Source: Rhizobium sp. 9140
GTDB taxonomy: Bacteria > Pseudomonadota > Alphaproteobacteria > Rhizobiales > Rhizobiaceae
Direction of reading: 5' to 3'
Assembly (NCBI RefSeq): GCF_900067135.1
Contig: NZ_FJUR01000001.1
Coordinates: forward strand, 610,501 to 674,500
Length of the DNA stretch: 64,000 nucleotides
The notes beneath the pieces were generated by a model. That model made no database searches, was not told the DNA's origin, and saw nothing but the letters and a program-made list of their open reading frames with translations. Within the stretch, counting starts at the first letter, position 1, and each line of letters begins with the position of its first letter. The position numbers and the translations under genes are program-made. Below, piece after piece: positions 56,546 through 64,000 of this stretch.

Positions 56546-58495
56546 TTATTTTTTGTTCTGGCGGTTGGCGACGAGATCGTCCACGACACCCGGATCTGCC
56601 AGTGTCGAGATATCGCCAAGCGCGCCGAAGTCATCTTCGGCGATCTTGCGAAGGATACGGCGCATGATCTTGCCCGAGCGGGTTTTCGGCAAGCCCGGCG
56701 CGAACTGGATTTTGTCGGGCGAAGCGATCGGTCCGATCTCATTCCGCACGTGTGCGACAAGCGCCTTGCGCAGATCGTCCGACCCCTCCCGGCCGGACAT
56801 CAGCGTCACGTAGCAGTAAATGCCCTGACCCTTGATGTCATGCGGGTAACCGACGACGGCCGCTTCCGACACCGCATCATGGCTGACGAGCGCGGACTCG
56901 ACCTCTGCCGTACCCATACGATGTCCAGAAACGTTCAACACGTCATCGACGCGACCCGTGATCCAGTAATAGCCGTCCGCATCGCGTTTGCAGCCGTCAC
57001 CTGTAAAATATTTACCCTTATAGGTTGAGAAATATGTCTGGATGAAACGTTCGTGATCGCCATAGACGGTTCGCATCTGACCCGGCCAGCTATCAGCGAT
57101 ACAGAGATTGCCGTCTGCAGCACCCTCCAGGACGTTGCCATCGTTATCAACAAGCTCCGGCCGGATGCCGAAGAAAGGCAGAGTGGCCGACCCCGGCTTC
57201 AGTGCAGTCGCGCCCGGAAGCGGCGTGATCATGTGACCGCCCGTTTCCGTCTGCCACCATGTATCGACGACTGGGCAGCGTCCGTCGCCCACCACGTCAT
57301 GATACCACTGCCAAGCTTCAGGATTGATGGGCTCGCCGACCGTACCGAGGATTCGCAGACTCGCTCGCGAGGATCTTTTCACAAAGGCATCGCCGGCGCC
57401 CATCAGTGAGCGAATGGCCGTCGGCGCGGTGTAGAAGATGTTCACCTGATGCTTGTCGATGATTTCCCAGAACCGGCCCTGGTCGGGATGGTTGGGCACG
57501 CCTTCGAACATTAGTGTTGTCGCACCGTTCGCAAGCGGCCCGTAGACGATGTAGGAATGTCCCGTCACCCAGCCGACATCGGCCGTGCACCAGTAGATAT
57601 CGCCGGGGTGGTAGTCGAACACATATTCGTGGCTCATCGCGACATAGACGAGATAGCCGCCCGTCGTGTGCAGAACACCCTTCGGCTTTCCGGTCGAACC
57701 CGAGGTATAGAGAATGAACAGCGGGTCTTCCGCATTCATCGGCACGGGCTCGCAAGCGGTATCGGCGGCCTGCGTTGCCGTATGGTACCAGACATCTCGG
57801 CCATCCGCCCAGATGATCTTGCCACCCGTCCGGCGCACGACGAGGACGGTCTTCACATCGATGCCGTTTTTCGCGGCGATCTCCACCGCTTTGTCCGTGT
57901 TGTCCTTCAACGGGATCGGCTTGCCGCCGCGCATGCCCTCGTCGCAGGTGACGATAAAGGTGGAGGCACAGTCCACAAGCCGTCCGGCGAGCGCATCCGG
58001 AGAGAAGCCCCCGAAGACGACGGAATGGACGGCGCCGATGCGGGCACAGGCCAGCATCGCATAGGCGGCTTCCGGGATCATCGGCATGTAGATCGTCACG
58101 CGATCACCCTTGCCGACGCCCTGCGCCTTCATGACGTTTGCCAGCCGGCAGACATGCTGATGCAGCTCGCGATAGGTGATCTTCTTGTCGATATAGGGGT
58201 TGTCACCCTCGAAGATGATCGCGACCTGATCGCCATGGGTCTCCAGATGCCGATCGATACAGTTGAAGGAAACGTTGGTCTGCCCGTCCTCGAACCATTT
58301 GATCGAAACATCGCCGGTAAACGAGGTGTTCTTGACCTTGGTATAAGGCTTCGACCAGTCGATCCGCTTACCGTGCTCGCCCCAGAACGCGTCCGGGTTT
58401 TCGACGCTCTCGCGATACCACGTGTCATAGGTCGCCTTGTCCACGAGGGCGCGTGCCTGGGTTTCCTCCGAGACGGGGTAGGTCTTGTCGGACAT
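56546..58495 (-). CDS. acs: Acetyl-CoA synthetase, AMP-forming
   Basis: A 649-residue adenylate-forming enzyme, converting acetate, ATP and CoA into acetyl-CoA. Motif [11 protein letters not shown] lies at 263-273, the family's [10 protein letters not shown] and [20 protein letters not shown] follow, and the C-terminal acetylation-site region reads [15 protein letters not shown] with catalytic Lys. Length matches bacterial Acs. GGGAGAGAAG lies before the start. The divergent gene upstream is trcR. Confidence 0.97.
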   Translation of the reverse strand: MSDKTYPVSEETQARALVDKATYDTWYRESVENPDAFWGEHGKRIDWSKPYTKVKNTSFTGDVSIKWFEDGQTNVSFNCIDRHLETHGDQVAIIFEGDNPYIDKKITYRELHQHVCRLANVMKAQGVGKGDRVTIYMPMIPEAAYAMLACARIGAVHSVVFGGFSPDALAGRLVDCASTFIVTCDEGMRGGKPIPLKDNTDKAVEIAAKNGIDVKTVLVVRRTGGKIIWADGRDVWYHTATQAADTACEPVPMNAEDPLFILYTSGSTGKPKGVLHTTGGYLVYVAMSHEYVFDYHPGDIYWCTADVGWVTGHSYIVYGPLANGATTLMFEGVPNHPDQGRFWEIIDKHQVNIFYTAPTAIRSLMGAGDAFVKRSSRASLRILGTVGEPINPEAWQWYHDVVGDGRCPVVDTWWQTETGGHMITPLPGATALKPGSATLPFFGIRPELVDNDGNVLEGAADGNLCIADSWPGQMRTVYGDHERFIQTYFSTYKGKYFTGDGCKRDADGYYWITGRVDDVLNVSGHRMGTAEVESALVSHDAVSEAAVVGYPHDIKGQGIYCYVTLMSGREGSDDLRKALVAHVRNEIGPIASPDKIQFAPGLPKTRSGKIMRRILRKIAEDDFGALGDISTLADPGVVDDLVANRQNKK

Positions 58496-58711
58496 GGTCT
58501 TCTCTCTCCCTGCTATCGTGCTCGCGCATCCTCACGGCGCTTTTCACGGGATACATATCAGGTGCAGAGCCGGCGGCAATGAGACGAAAGTCAGGGCGTC
58601 GAGAAGAATTGCAATTCTGCGACAAGAGGGGTATAGAAGCGCCCTATTCCCGGAAATCAGTGGTATTCCACGGCCCGCGACACCGGCGCGGCGGACAGAA
58701 GGACTATATCT

Positions 58712-59410
58712 ATGGCTCAACAATTGCTGATGCCGAAAGCCACGGCGGTCTGGCTTGTCGATAATACCGCCCTGTCGTTCGAGCAGATCGCCACGTTCTG
58801 CAAGCTGCATCCCCTGGAAGTCAAGGCGATTGCCGATGGCGAATCAGCCCAGGGCATCAAAGGCCTCGATCCCATCGCCACCGGGCAGCTGTCGCGTGAT
58901 GAAATCGTCCGCGCCGAAGGCAATCCGAACCACAAGCTGAAGATTTCCGATCCGAAGGTTCGCGTTCCCGAATCCAAGCGCAAAGGCCCGCGCTACACGC
59001 CGGTCTCCAAGCGCCAGGACCGCCCGAACGCCATTCTCTGGCTCGTGCGCAACCATCCCGAACTCAAGGACGCCCAGATCTCGCGCCTCGTCGGCACCAC
59101 CAAGTCGACGATCGAGCAGATCCGCGAGCGGACGCACTGGAACTCGGCCAACCTGACGGCGAGCGACCCGGTCACGCTCGGTCTCTGCAGCCAGATCGAT
59201 CTCGACCTCGAGGTCGAACGCGCCTCCAAGGGCCGCCCGTTGCCGACAGCCGCCGATCTCGGCGCTACGCTGGAACCCGCGCAGGAAACCGAACGCTTCA
59301 GCTATGGCTACGAGCGTGAGGAAGAGAAGGAAATGGACGCGGACGCCGTTTTTGCAAAGCTGAAATCGTTGAAGTCCTCGACGCCGGACGAAGAAGAAGA
59401 GAAATACTGA
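58712..59410 (+). CDS. trcR: Cell-cycle transcriptional regulator TrcR (DUF1013)
   Basis: A 232-residue protein of the DUF1013 family, almost confined to alphaproteobacteria. The start MPKATAVWLVDNTALSFEQIA and the second region NAILWLVRNHPELKDAQISRLVGTTKSTIEQIR (partly quoted) both resemble helix-turn-helix units. It ends in an acidic tail (DEEEEKY). In Caulobacter TrcR is associated with RNA polymerase and cell-cycle promoters. AAGGA lies before the start; a strong terminator follows. Confidence 0.9.
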   Translation: MAQQLLMPKATAVWLVDNTALSFEQIATFCKLHPLEVKAIADGESAQGIKGLDPIATGQLSRDEIVRAEGNPNHKLKISDPKVRVPESKRKGPRYTPVSKRQDRPNAILWLVRNHPELKDAQISRLVGTTKSTIEQIRERTHWNSANLTASDPVTLGLCSQIDLDLEVERASKGRPLPTAADLGATLEPAQETERFSYGYEREEEKEMDADAVFAKLKSLKSSTPDEEEEKY

Positions 59411-59443
59411 TCCGCAGAAGCCTCATTGCGGCATCACCGAAAG

Positions 59444-59466
59444 CCCGGCCATGTGCCGGGTTTTTT
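59444..59466 (+). terminator. Rho-independent terminator of trcR
   Basis: CCCGGC-CATGT-GCCGGG with a TTTTTT tail, 30 bases past the stop. Confidence 0.88.
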
Positions 59467-59490
59467 ATGACCTCAGGTTTTCCAGTATCG

Positions 59491-60171
59491 TCAAGCGGGC
59501 TGCACTGCGACATCGCGCAGACCGAAGATCGCCGACCCCACGCGAACGCTCGTCGCCCCGAAGGCGATAGCGACATCGAAATCGCCCGACATGCCCATCG
59601 ACAGCTTCTCGACATCATTCTCTGCTGCAAGCTTTGCCAGCAGCGCGAAATGTGGACCCGGATTCTCGTCTGCCGGCGGAATGCACATCAACCCCTCTAC
59701 GGGTAGGTTCAGCGTATCCCGACACGTCGCCACGAAAGCTGCCGTCTCATCCGGCGCAATGCCCGCCTTTTGTGGCTCGAGCCCGGTGTTCACCTGCACG
59801 TAGATCCGAACCGGCTTGCCCTGCCGCGCGATCTCCGCTGCCACGGCGCGAGCGATCTTCTCCCGGTCGATGGTCTCGATGACGTCGAACAATGCAACGG
59901 CATCGGCCGCCTTGTTGGACTGGAGCGGGCCGATCAGATGCAGCGTGATATCCGGCGTCTCCGCTTTCAGCTCGGGCCACTTGCCCTGCGACTCTTGCAC
60001 CCGGTTTTCGCCGAACACGCGCTGCCCGGCCGTAATCACGGGACGGATGGCGTCTGCATCGAAGGTCTTCGATACCGCAACCAGCGCCACGGAGCCGCGC
60101 GCGCGCGCAGCACCATCCTCCGCCATGTGGATGCGCGACAGCACCTCGTTCCACTGGTCCACTCGGGTCAT
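59491..60171 (-). CDS. YggS-family PLP homeostasis protein
   Basis: A 226-residue PLP-binding protein (YggS/PROSC/PLPBP). VALVAVSKTFDADAIRP holds the PLP Lys, FGENRVQESQGKWPEL and HLIGPLQSNKA follow, and GLMCIPP and LSMGMSGDFDVAIAFGATSVRVGSAIFG complete the fold (partly quoted). It keeps free PLP balanced rather than catalysing a reaction. ATG 60171 is used because GGGAGA lies eight bases before it; an ATG eight codons upstream lacks one. Confidence 0.92.
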   Translation of the reverse strand: MTRVDQWNEVLSRIHMAEDGAARARGSVALVAVSKTFDADAIRPVITAGQRVFGENRVQESQGKWPELKAETPDITLHLIGPLQSNKAADAVALFDVIETIDREKIARAVAAEIARQGKPVRIYVQVNTGLEPQKAGIAPDETAAFVATCRDTLNLPVEGLMCIPPADENPGPHFALLAKLAAENDVEKLSMGMSGDFDVAIAFGATSVRVGSAIFGLRDVAVQPA

Positions 60172-60398
60172 AGGCAAGGTCTCCCTGGCAGTCATGTGGC
60201 TTGAAGCGCCACGGTCACGCGCGATTGCAGGCTCGATATAGACAACTCCCTGCGGGCCGCCAAGCAAGCTTGCGGGGAATGCCACAGAGCCAAGGCAAAG
60301 GCCCGCAAAACTTGACGCTACCGTTGTTTCATGATGAAGGTCACGCCACATAAGACCGAGCGGCAGCGCCCCGCACAATTTCCGGAACGACGAAACAC

Positions 60399-63026
60399 AT
60401 GGCCACAGAACGCTATAACCCGCGCGATGCAGAACCTCGCTGGCAGCGCGAATGGGACGAAAAATCCGTCTACAAGACGGACAATAACGACCCGCGGGAA
60501 AAATACTACGTCCTGGAGATGTTTCCCTATCCCTCCGGCCGCATCCACATGGGCCATGTGCGCAACTATGCGATGGGCGACGTCGTCGCCCGCTTCAAGC
60601 GTGCGCGCGGCTACAACGTCCTGCACCCCATGGGCTGGGACGCCTTCGGCATGCCCGCCGAAAACGCGGCCATGGAGCGCGGCGTTCATCCCGCCGAGTG
60701 GACCTACCAGAACATCGCCTCCATGCGCGCGCAGCTGAAGGTCATGGGCCTCTCGCTCGACTGGAGCCGCGAATTCGCCACCTGCGACGTCGCCTATTAC
60801 CAGCAGCAGCAGCACCTCTTCATCGATTTCATGGAAAAGGGCCTGGTCTATCGCAAACAGTCCAAGGTCAACTGGGATCCGGTCGATCATACCGTGCTGG
60901 CCAACGAGCAGGTGATCGACGGCCGCGGCTGGCGCTCCAACGCGCTCGTAGAACAACGCGAGCTGACACAGTGGTTCTTCCGCATAACCGACTTCAGTCA
61001 GGACTTGCTGGACTCGCTCGATACGTTGGAGCACTGGCCGGAAAAGGTCCGGCTGATGCAAAAGAACTGGATCGGTCGCTCAGAGGGTCTCTCCATCCGC
61101 TGGGAACTCGTTGCGGACCCACGCGCACCCGGTGAAACGGAGGTCGAGGTTTACACGACCCGTCCGGACACCCTGTTCGGCGCCTCCTTCCTCGCGATCG
61201 CCGCAGATCACCCGCTGGCGCGCAAGGTCGCTGCGGGCAATGCCGAACTGGAAGCCTTCTGCGACGAATGCCGTCGCGCAGGAACCTCGCTTGCCGCCCT
61301 TGAGACGGCAGAGAAGCGTGGCATCGACACCGGCCTGCGCGTCCGCCATCCGCTCGATCCCTCTTGGGAATTACCAGTCTACGTCGCCAACTTCGTCCTG
61401 ATGGATTACGGCACGGGTGCCATCTTCGGCTGCCCCTCTGGTGACCAGCGCGACCTTGATTTCGCGCGCCGCTACGACCTGCCCGTGATACCGGTCGTCA
61501 TGCCGGCCGACGGCGATGCGGCAACCTTCAGCGTCGGCACGGAGGCCTATACGGGCGACGGCGTAATGATCCATTCTCGCTTCCTCGACGGCCTCACCAT
61601 TGAAGCCGCTTTCGAGCGTGTGGCGAGCTTGCTGGAGAACCAGGACCTTGCCGGTCGCCCGCAGGCCGAGCGCAAAGTCAACTTCAGATTGCGAGATTGG
61701 GGAATTTCCCGCCAGCGTTATTGGGGCTGCCCCATTCCGGTCATCCACTGCGAAGTCTGCGGTGTCGTTCCCGTGCCGAAGAAGGACCTGCCGGTCCGCC
61801 TGCCCGACGACGTCACCTTCGACAAGCCCGGCAACCCACTCGACCGTCACCCGACCTGGCGCCATGTCGGCTGCCCGCAATGCGGCGCCGGGGCACGCCG
61901 CGAGACGGACACGATGGACACGTTCGTCGATTCCTCCTGGTATTTCATGCGCTTCACGGCACCGTGGGAGGAACAGCCGACCAACCGATCGATCGTCGAT
62001 CGCTGGATCCCCGTCGATCAGTATATCGGCGGCATCGAACATGCGATCCTGCACCTTCTCTACTCCCGCTTCTTCACACGCGCCATGAAGGCTGCCGGTC
62101 ACGCGGGGCTGTCCGAGCCGTTCAAGGGCCTCTTCACCCAGGGCATGGTGGTGCATGAAACCTACAGCCGCGGAGAAGGCGCCCAACGCGAGTGGATCAA
62201 CCCGTCGGCCATCACCATCGAGGATCTCGGCAACGGCCGCAGGGCGACGCTGAACGAGACCGGCGAAGAGATCGTTATCGGCTCCATCGAGAAGATGTCG
62301 AAGTCGAAGAGGAACGTGGTCGATCCGGATGACATCATCGCATCCTACGGTGCCGATACGGCACGCTTCTTCGTGCTGTCGGACTCGCCGCCGGATCGTG
62401 ACGTCATCTGGTCCGAAGCGGGCGTCGAAGGCGCCCATCGCTTCGTCCAGCGCGTCTGGCGTCTGATCTCCGAGGCGGCACCGGCCCTGGCGGCAGCAAA
62501 GGCCGCGCCCGCTATGGAAGGGCCGGCACGCGCCATTTCCCAGGTCGCCCACAGGACGCTGAAGGCGGTCGAAGCGGATTATGACAAGCTCGCCTTTAAC
62601 AAAGCCGTCGCGCGCCTCTACGAGATGGTGAACGCACTCGCCGCGCCGCTCGCCGATGTCGCCACTGGAGCGGACGCTGCGACAACCGACGCCATGCGCG
62701 ACGCGGTCGAGATTCTAATCCATCTGATGGCGCCGATCACGCCGCATCTGGCCGAACAGTGCTGGAGCGTCATCGGCGGCGAAGGCCTGATCGCCCAGGC
62801 AGATTGGCCCCGCTTCAACGAGGCGCTCGTCACGGTTTCCGAAATCGTCCTGCCGGTCCAGATCAACGGCAAGAAGCGCGCCGATTTGACAATCGCGCGC
62901 GATGCGGATCAGACTGCCGTCGAGGCTGCCGTACTCAGCCTTGATGCCGTGCGGACCGCGCTGGAAGGCCGGACGCCGAAGAAGATTATTGTCGTGCCGC
63001 AGAGGATCGTGAATGTCGTCGTCTAA
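60399..63026 (+). CDS. leuS: Leucyl-tRNA synthetase
   Basis: A class I aminoacyl-tRNA synthetase of 875 residues. The HIGH motif appears as HMGH (50-53, in [12 protein letters not shown]), KMSKS is at 632-636, and the inserted editing domain contains [12 protein letters not shown] and the [15 protein letters not shown] segment. Length is standard. The lptE start lies inside the leuS end (14-base overlap), so leuS-lptE-holA form one operon. The gap to the divergent yggS-type gene is 227 bases. Confidence 0.97.
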   Translation: MATERYNPRDAEPRWQREWDEKSVYKTDNNDPREKYYVLEMFPYPSGRIHMGHVRNYAMGDVVARFKRARGYNVLHPMGWDAFGMPAENAAMERGVHPAEWTYQNIASMRAQLKVMGLSLDWSREFATCDVAYYQQQQHLFIDFMEKGLVYRKQSKVNWDPVDHTVLANEQVIDGRGWRSNALVEQRELTQWFFRITDFSQDLLDSLDTLEHWPEKVRLMQKNWIGRSEGLSIRWELVADPRAPGETEVEVYTTRPDTLFGASFLAIAADHPLARKVAAGNAELEAFCDECRRAGTSLAALETAEKRGIDTGLRVRHPLDPSWELPVYVANFVLMDYGTGAIFGCPSGDQRDLDFARRYDLPVIPVVMPADGDAATFSVGTEAYTGDGVMIHSRFLDGLTIEAAFERVASLLENQDLAGRPQAERKVNFRLRDWGISRQRYWGCPIPVIHCEVCGVVPVPKKDLPVRLPDDVTFDKPGNPLDRHPTWRHVGCPQCGAGARRETDTMDTFVDSSWYFMRFTAPWEEQPTNRSIVDRWIPVDQYIGGIEHAILHLLYSRFFTRAMKAAGHAGLSEPFKGLFTQGMVVHETYSRGEGAQREWINPSAITIEDLGNGRRATLNETGEEIVIGSIEKMSKSKRNVVDPDDIIASYGADTARFFVLSDSPPDRDVIWSEAGVEGAHRFVQRVWRLISEAAPALAAAKAAPAMEGPARAISQVAHRTLKAVEADYDKLAFNKAVARLYEMVNALAAPLADVATGADAATTDAMRDAVEILIHLMAPITPHLAEQCWSVIGGEGLIAQADWPRFNEALVTVSEIVLPVQINGKKRADLTIARDADQTAVEAAVLSLDAVRTALEGRTPKKIIVVPQRIVNVVV

Positions 63027-63543
63027 GTTCGATCCCCGCCGCCGCCTTGCCCTCGGCTTTGCCGGTCTGTCCCTGTTGCTGATGGCGGGCTGCCAGGTTC
63101 GCCCGCTTTATTCCGATGGTCCGAGCGGTGCCCCGGCGACGGCATTGGCCTCGATTGGGATCTCTGAAGCCAAGGACCGTGTCGAGCAGCGCGTGCGCAA
63201 CGCCCTGATTTTCCTGACATCCGGTGGCAAGGGCGAGCCGGTCGCGCCACAATACCAGCTGGCGCTGAGCGTCAGCCACCAGACCACCGGCGTGCTCTTC
63301 GACGAGCGCAATGACAATGACACCGCATCGGCGGGTCGTCTCGTCATCGAGGCGGACTATAACCTGACCCGCGTTGATACCGGCAAGACGGTAAAATCAG
63401 GTCATCGCAAAGCCGTCGCACTGGTCGATTTTCCGATCCAGGAGTTTGCCAAGCTTCGCGCCATCCGCGATGCAGAGAACCGGGCTGCCCGCGAACTCGC
63501 GGAAGTCATCCGAGCCGATCTCTCCGCAGCACTCGGCAACTGA
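63013..63543 (+). CDS. lptE: LPS-assembly lipoprotein LptE
   Basis: A 176-residue lipoprotein with a lipobox LLMAGC (lipidated Cys27) followed by QVRPLY, the typical start of LptE. It works with LptD in outer-membrane insertion of lipopolysaccharide. It overlaps leuS by 14 bases and is 12 bases before holA, the conserved leuS-lptE-holA order. Confidence 0.9.
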   Translation: MSSSKFDPRRRLALGFAGLSLLLMAGCQVRPLYSDGPSGAPATALASIGISEAKDRVEQRVRNALIFLTSGGKGEPVAPQYQLALSVSHQTTGVLFDERNDNDTASAGRLVIEADYNLTRVDTGKTVKSGHRKAVALVDFPIQEFAKLRAIRDAENRAARELAEVIRADLSAALGN

Positions 63544-63555
63544 TCCGGCGCCAGC

Positions 63556-64000
63556 ATGAGTGAAATCAAATCCCACGAGTTCGACAATTTCGTGGAAAGG
63601 CCGCTGCCCAGCCAGCGGCTTTACCTTTTCTACGGACCCGATCGTGGCCTGGTCGCCGAACGCGCTGCAGCAATCGCAGCGAAAACCGGCATCGCACTCA
63701 ACGATCCCTTTGCCCTCATCAAGCTGGATGGCAGCGACCTATCTCCGGGCAGGCTCGCCGACGAGGCCAATTCACTGGGCCTCTTCGGTGGCGGCAAGCT
63801 CGTCTGGGTGCGGGCATCGGGAACCGAAAAGATCTTAAGCGAAGGTCTCGCCTACCTCGCTGAGGAGCCGCCACGCGACGCCTTCGTCATCGTGGAAGCC
63901 GGCGACCTGAAAAAAGGCACAGCGCTCCGCAAGATAGGGGAAACCGCGCGCAGCATCATTGCCGTCGCCTGTTATGCCGACGACGTCAAGGCCATCAACG
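63556..64000 (+). CDS. holA: DNA polymerase III subunit delta (3' truncated)
   Basis: The gene runs off the right edge, leaving 148 residues. It begins MSEIKSHEFDNFVERPLP, and RLYLFYGPDRGLVAERA gives the Walker-like start of the HolA clamp-loader delta subunit; VWVRASG and AFVIVEAGDLKKG fit the family's first domain. Position after lptE is the standard order. HolA opens the beta clamp ring in the clamp-loader complex. Confidence 0.9.
   Translation, partial: MSEIKSHEFDNFVERPLPSQRLYLFYGPDRGLVAERAAAIAAKTGIALNDPFALIKLDGSDLSPGRLADEANSLGLFGGGKLVWVRASGTEKILSEGLAYLAEEPPRDAFVIVEAGDLKKGTALRKIGETARSIIAVACYADDVKAIN

Overview
The window is a GC-rich, gene-dense stretch of what looks like the core chromosome of an alphaproteobacterium of the Rhizobiaceae (Rhizobium/Agrobacterium/Shinella-like). 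The evidence is gene content. It holds a cyclic beta-1,2-glucan synthase (NdvB/ChvB) of about 2,860 residues beside an OpgC-type glucan modifier, a TrcR/DUF1013 cell-cycle regulator, a DUF1674 (SDHAF4-like) protein, a 1,607-residue NAD-glutamate dehydrogenase and a TctDE-TctCBA locus. I saw no phage, IS element, CRISPR array, rRNA or tRNA. Assignments rest on motifs and family knowledge; no database search was run.

Left part (1-12 kb). The window opens inside a radical-SAM protein with a C-terminal helix-hairpin-helix, overlapping a DUF4130-UdgX fusion, which is a uracil-DNA-binding suicide glycosylase family. This little-understood pair is known to co-occur. On the minus strand follow an M24 peptidase, a succinate-semialdehyde dehydrogenase and a TctE/TctD-type two-component system. 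Divergent from it lie an orphan ABC-type periplasmic binding protein and the tripartite tricarboxylate transporter tctCBA, preceded by an 11-bp direct repeat typical of OmpR-family sites.

Middle part (12-25 kb). A 53-residue protein, a DUF475 membrane protein and a DMT permease precede fba-gntK. Then comes a three-gene phosphonate cluster (DUF1045-phnM-phnN) lacking the C-P lyase core. The minus-strand operon hglS-D2HGDH-amaB encodes most of a lysine/2-aminoadipate to 2-oxoglutarate route. It is divergent from a LysR regulator across a near-ideal LysR operator (ATCAT-N11-ATGAT).

Right part (25-64 kb). ndvB and opgC make and modify periplasmic cyclic glucan. After them come leuB, a PAP2 phosphatase, an MHS transporter with an unusual periplasmic insert, asd, an MltB-like transglycosylase, beta-carbonic anhydrase, pdxY, the large NAD-GDH with an overlapping UMF1 transporter, and the minus-strand group htpX-rsmB-heparinase-purH. 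The window ends with the DUF1674 gene, acs, trcR, the YggS-type PLP protein and leuS-lptE-holA, where holA is cut by the edge. Several genes start with TTG behind strong ribosome-binding sites (tctD, tctC, leuB).
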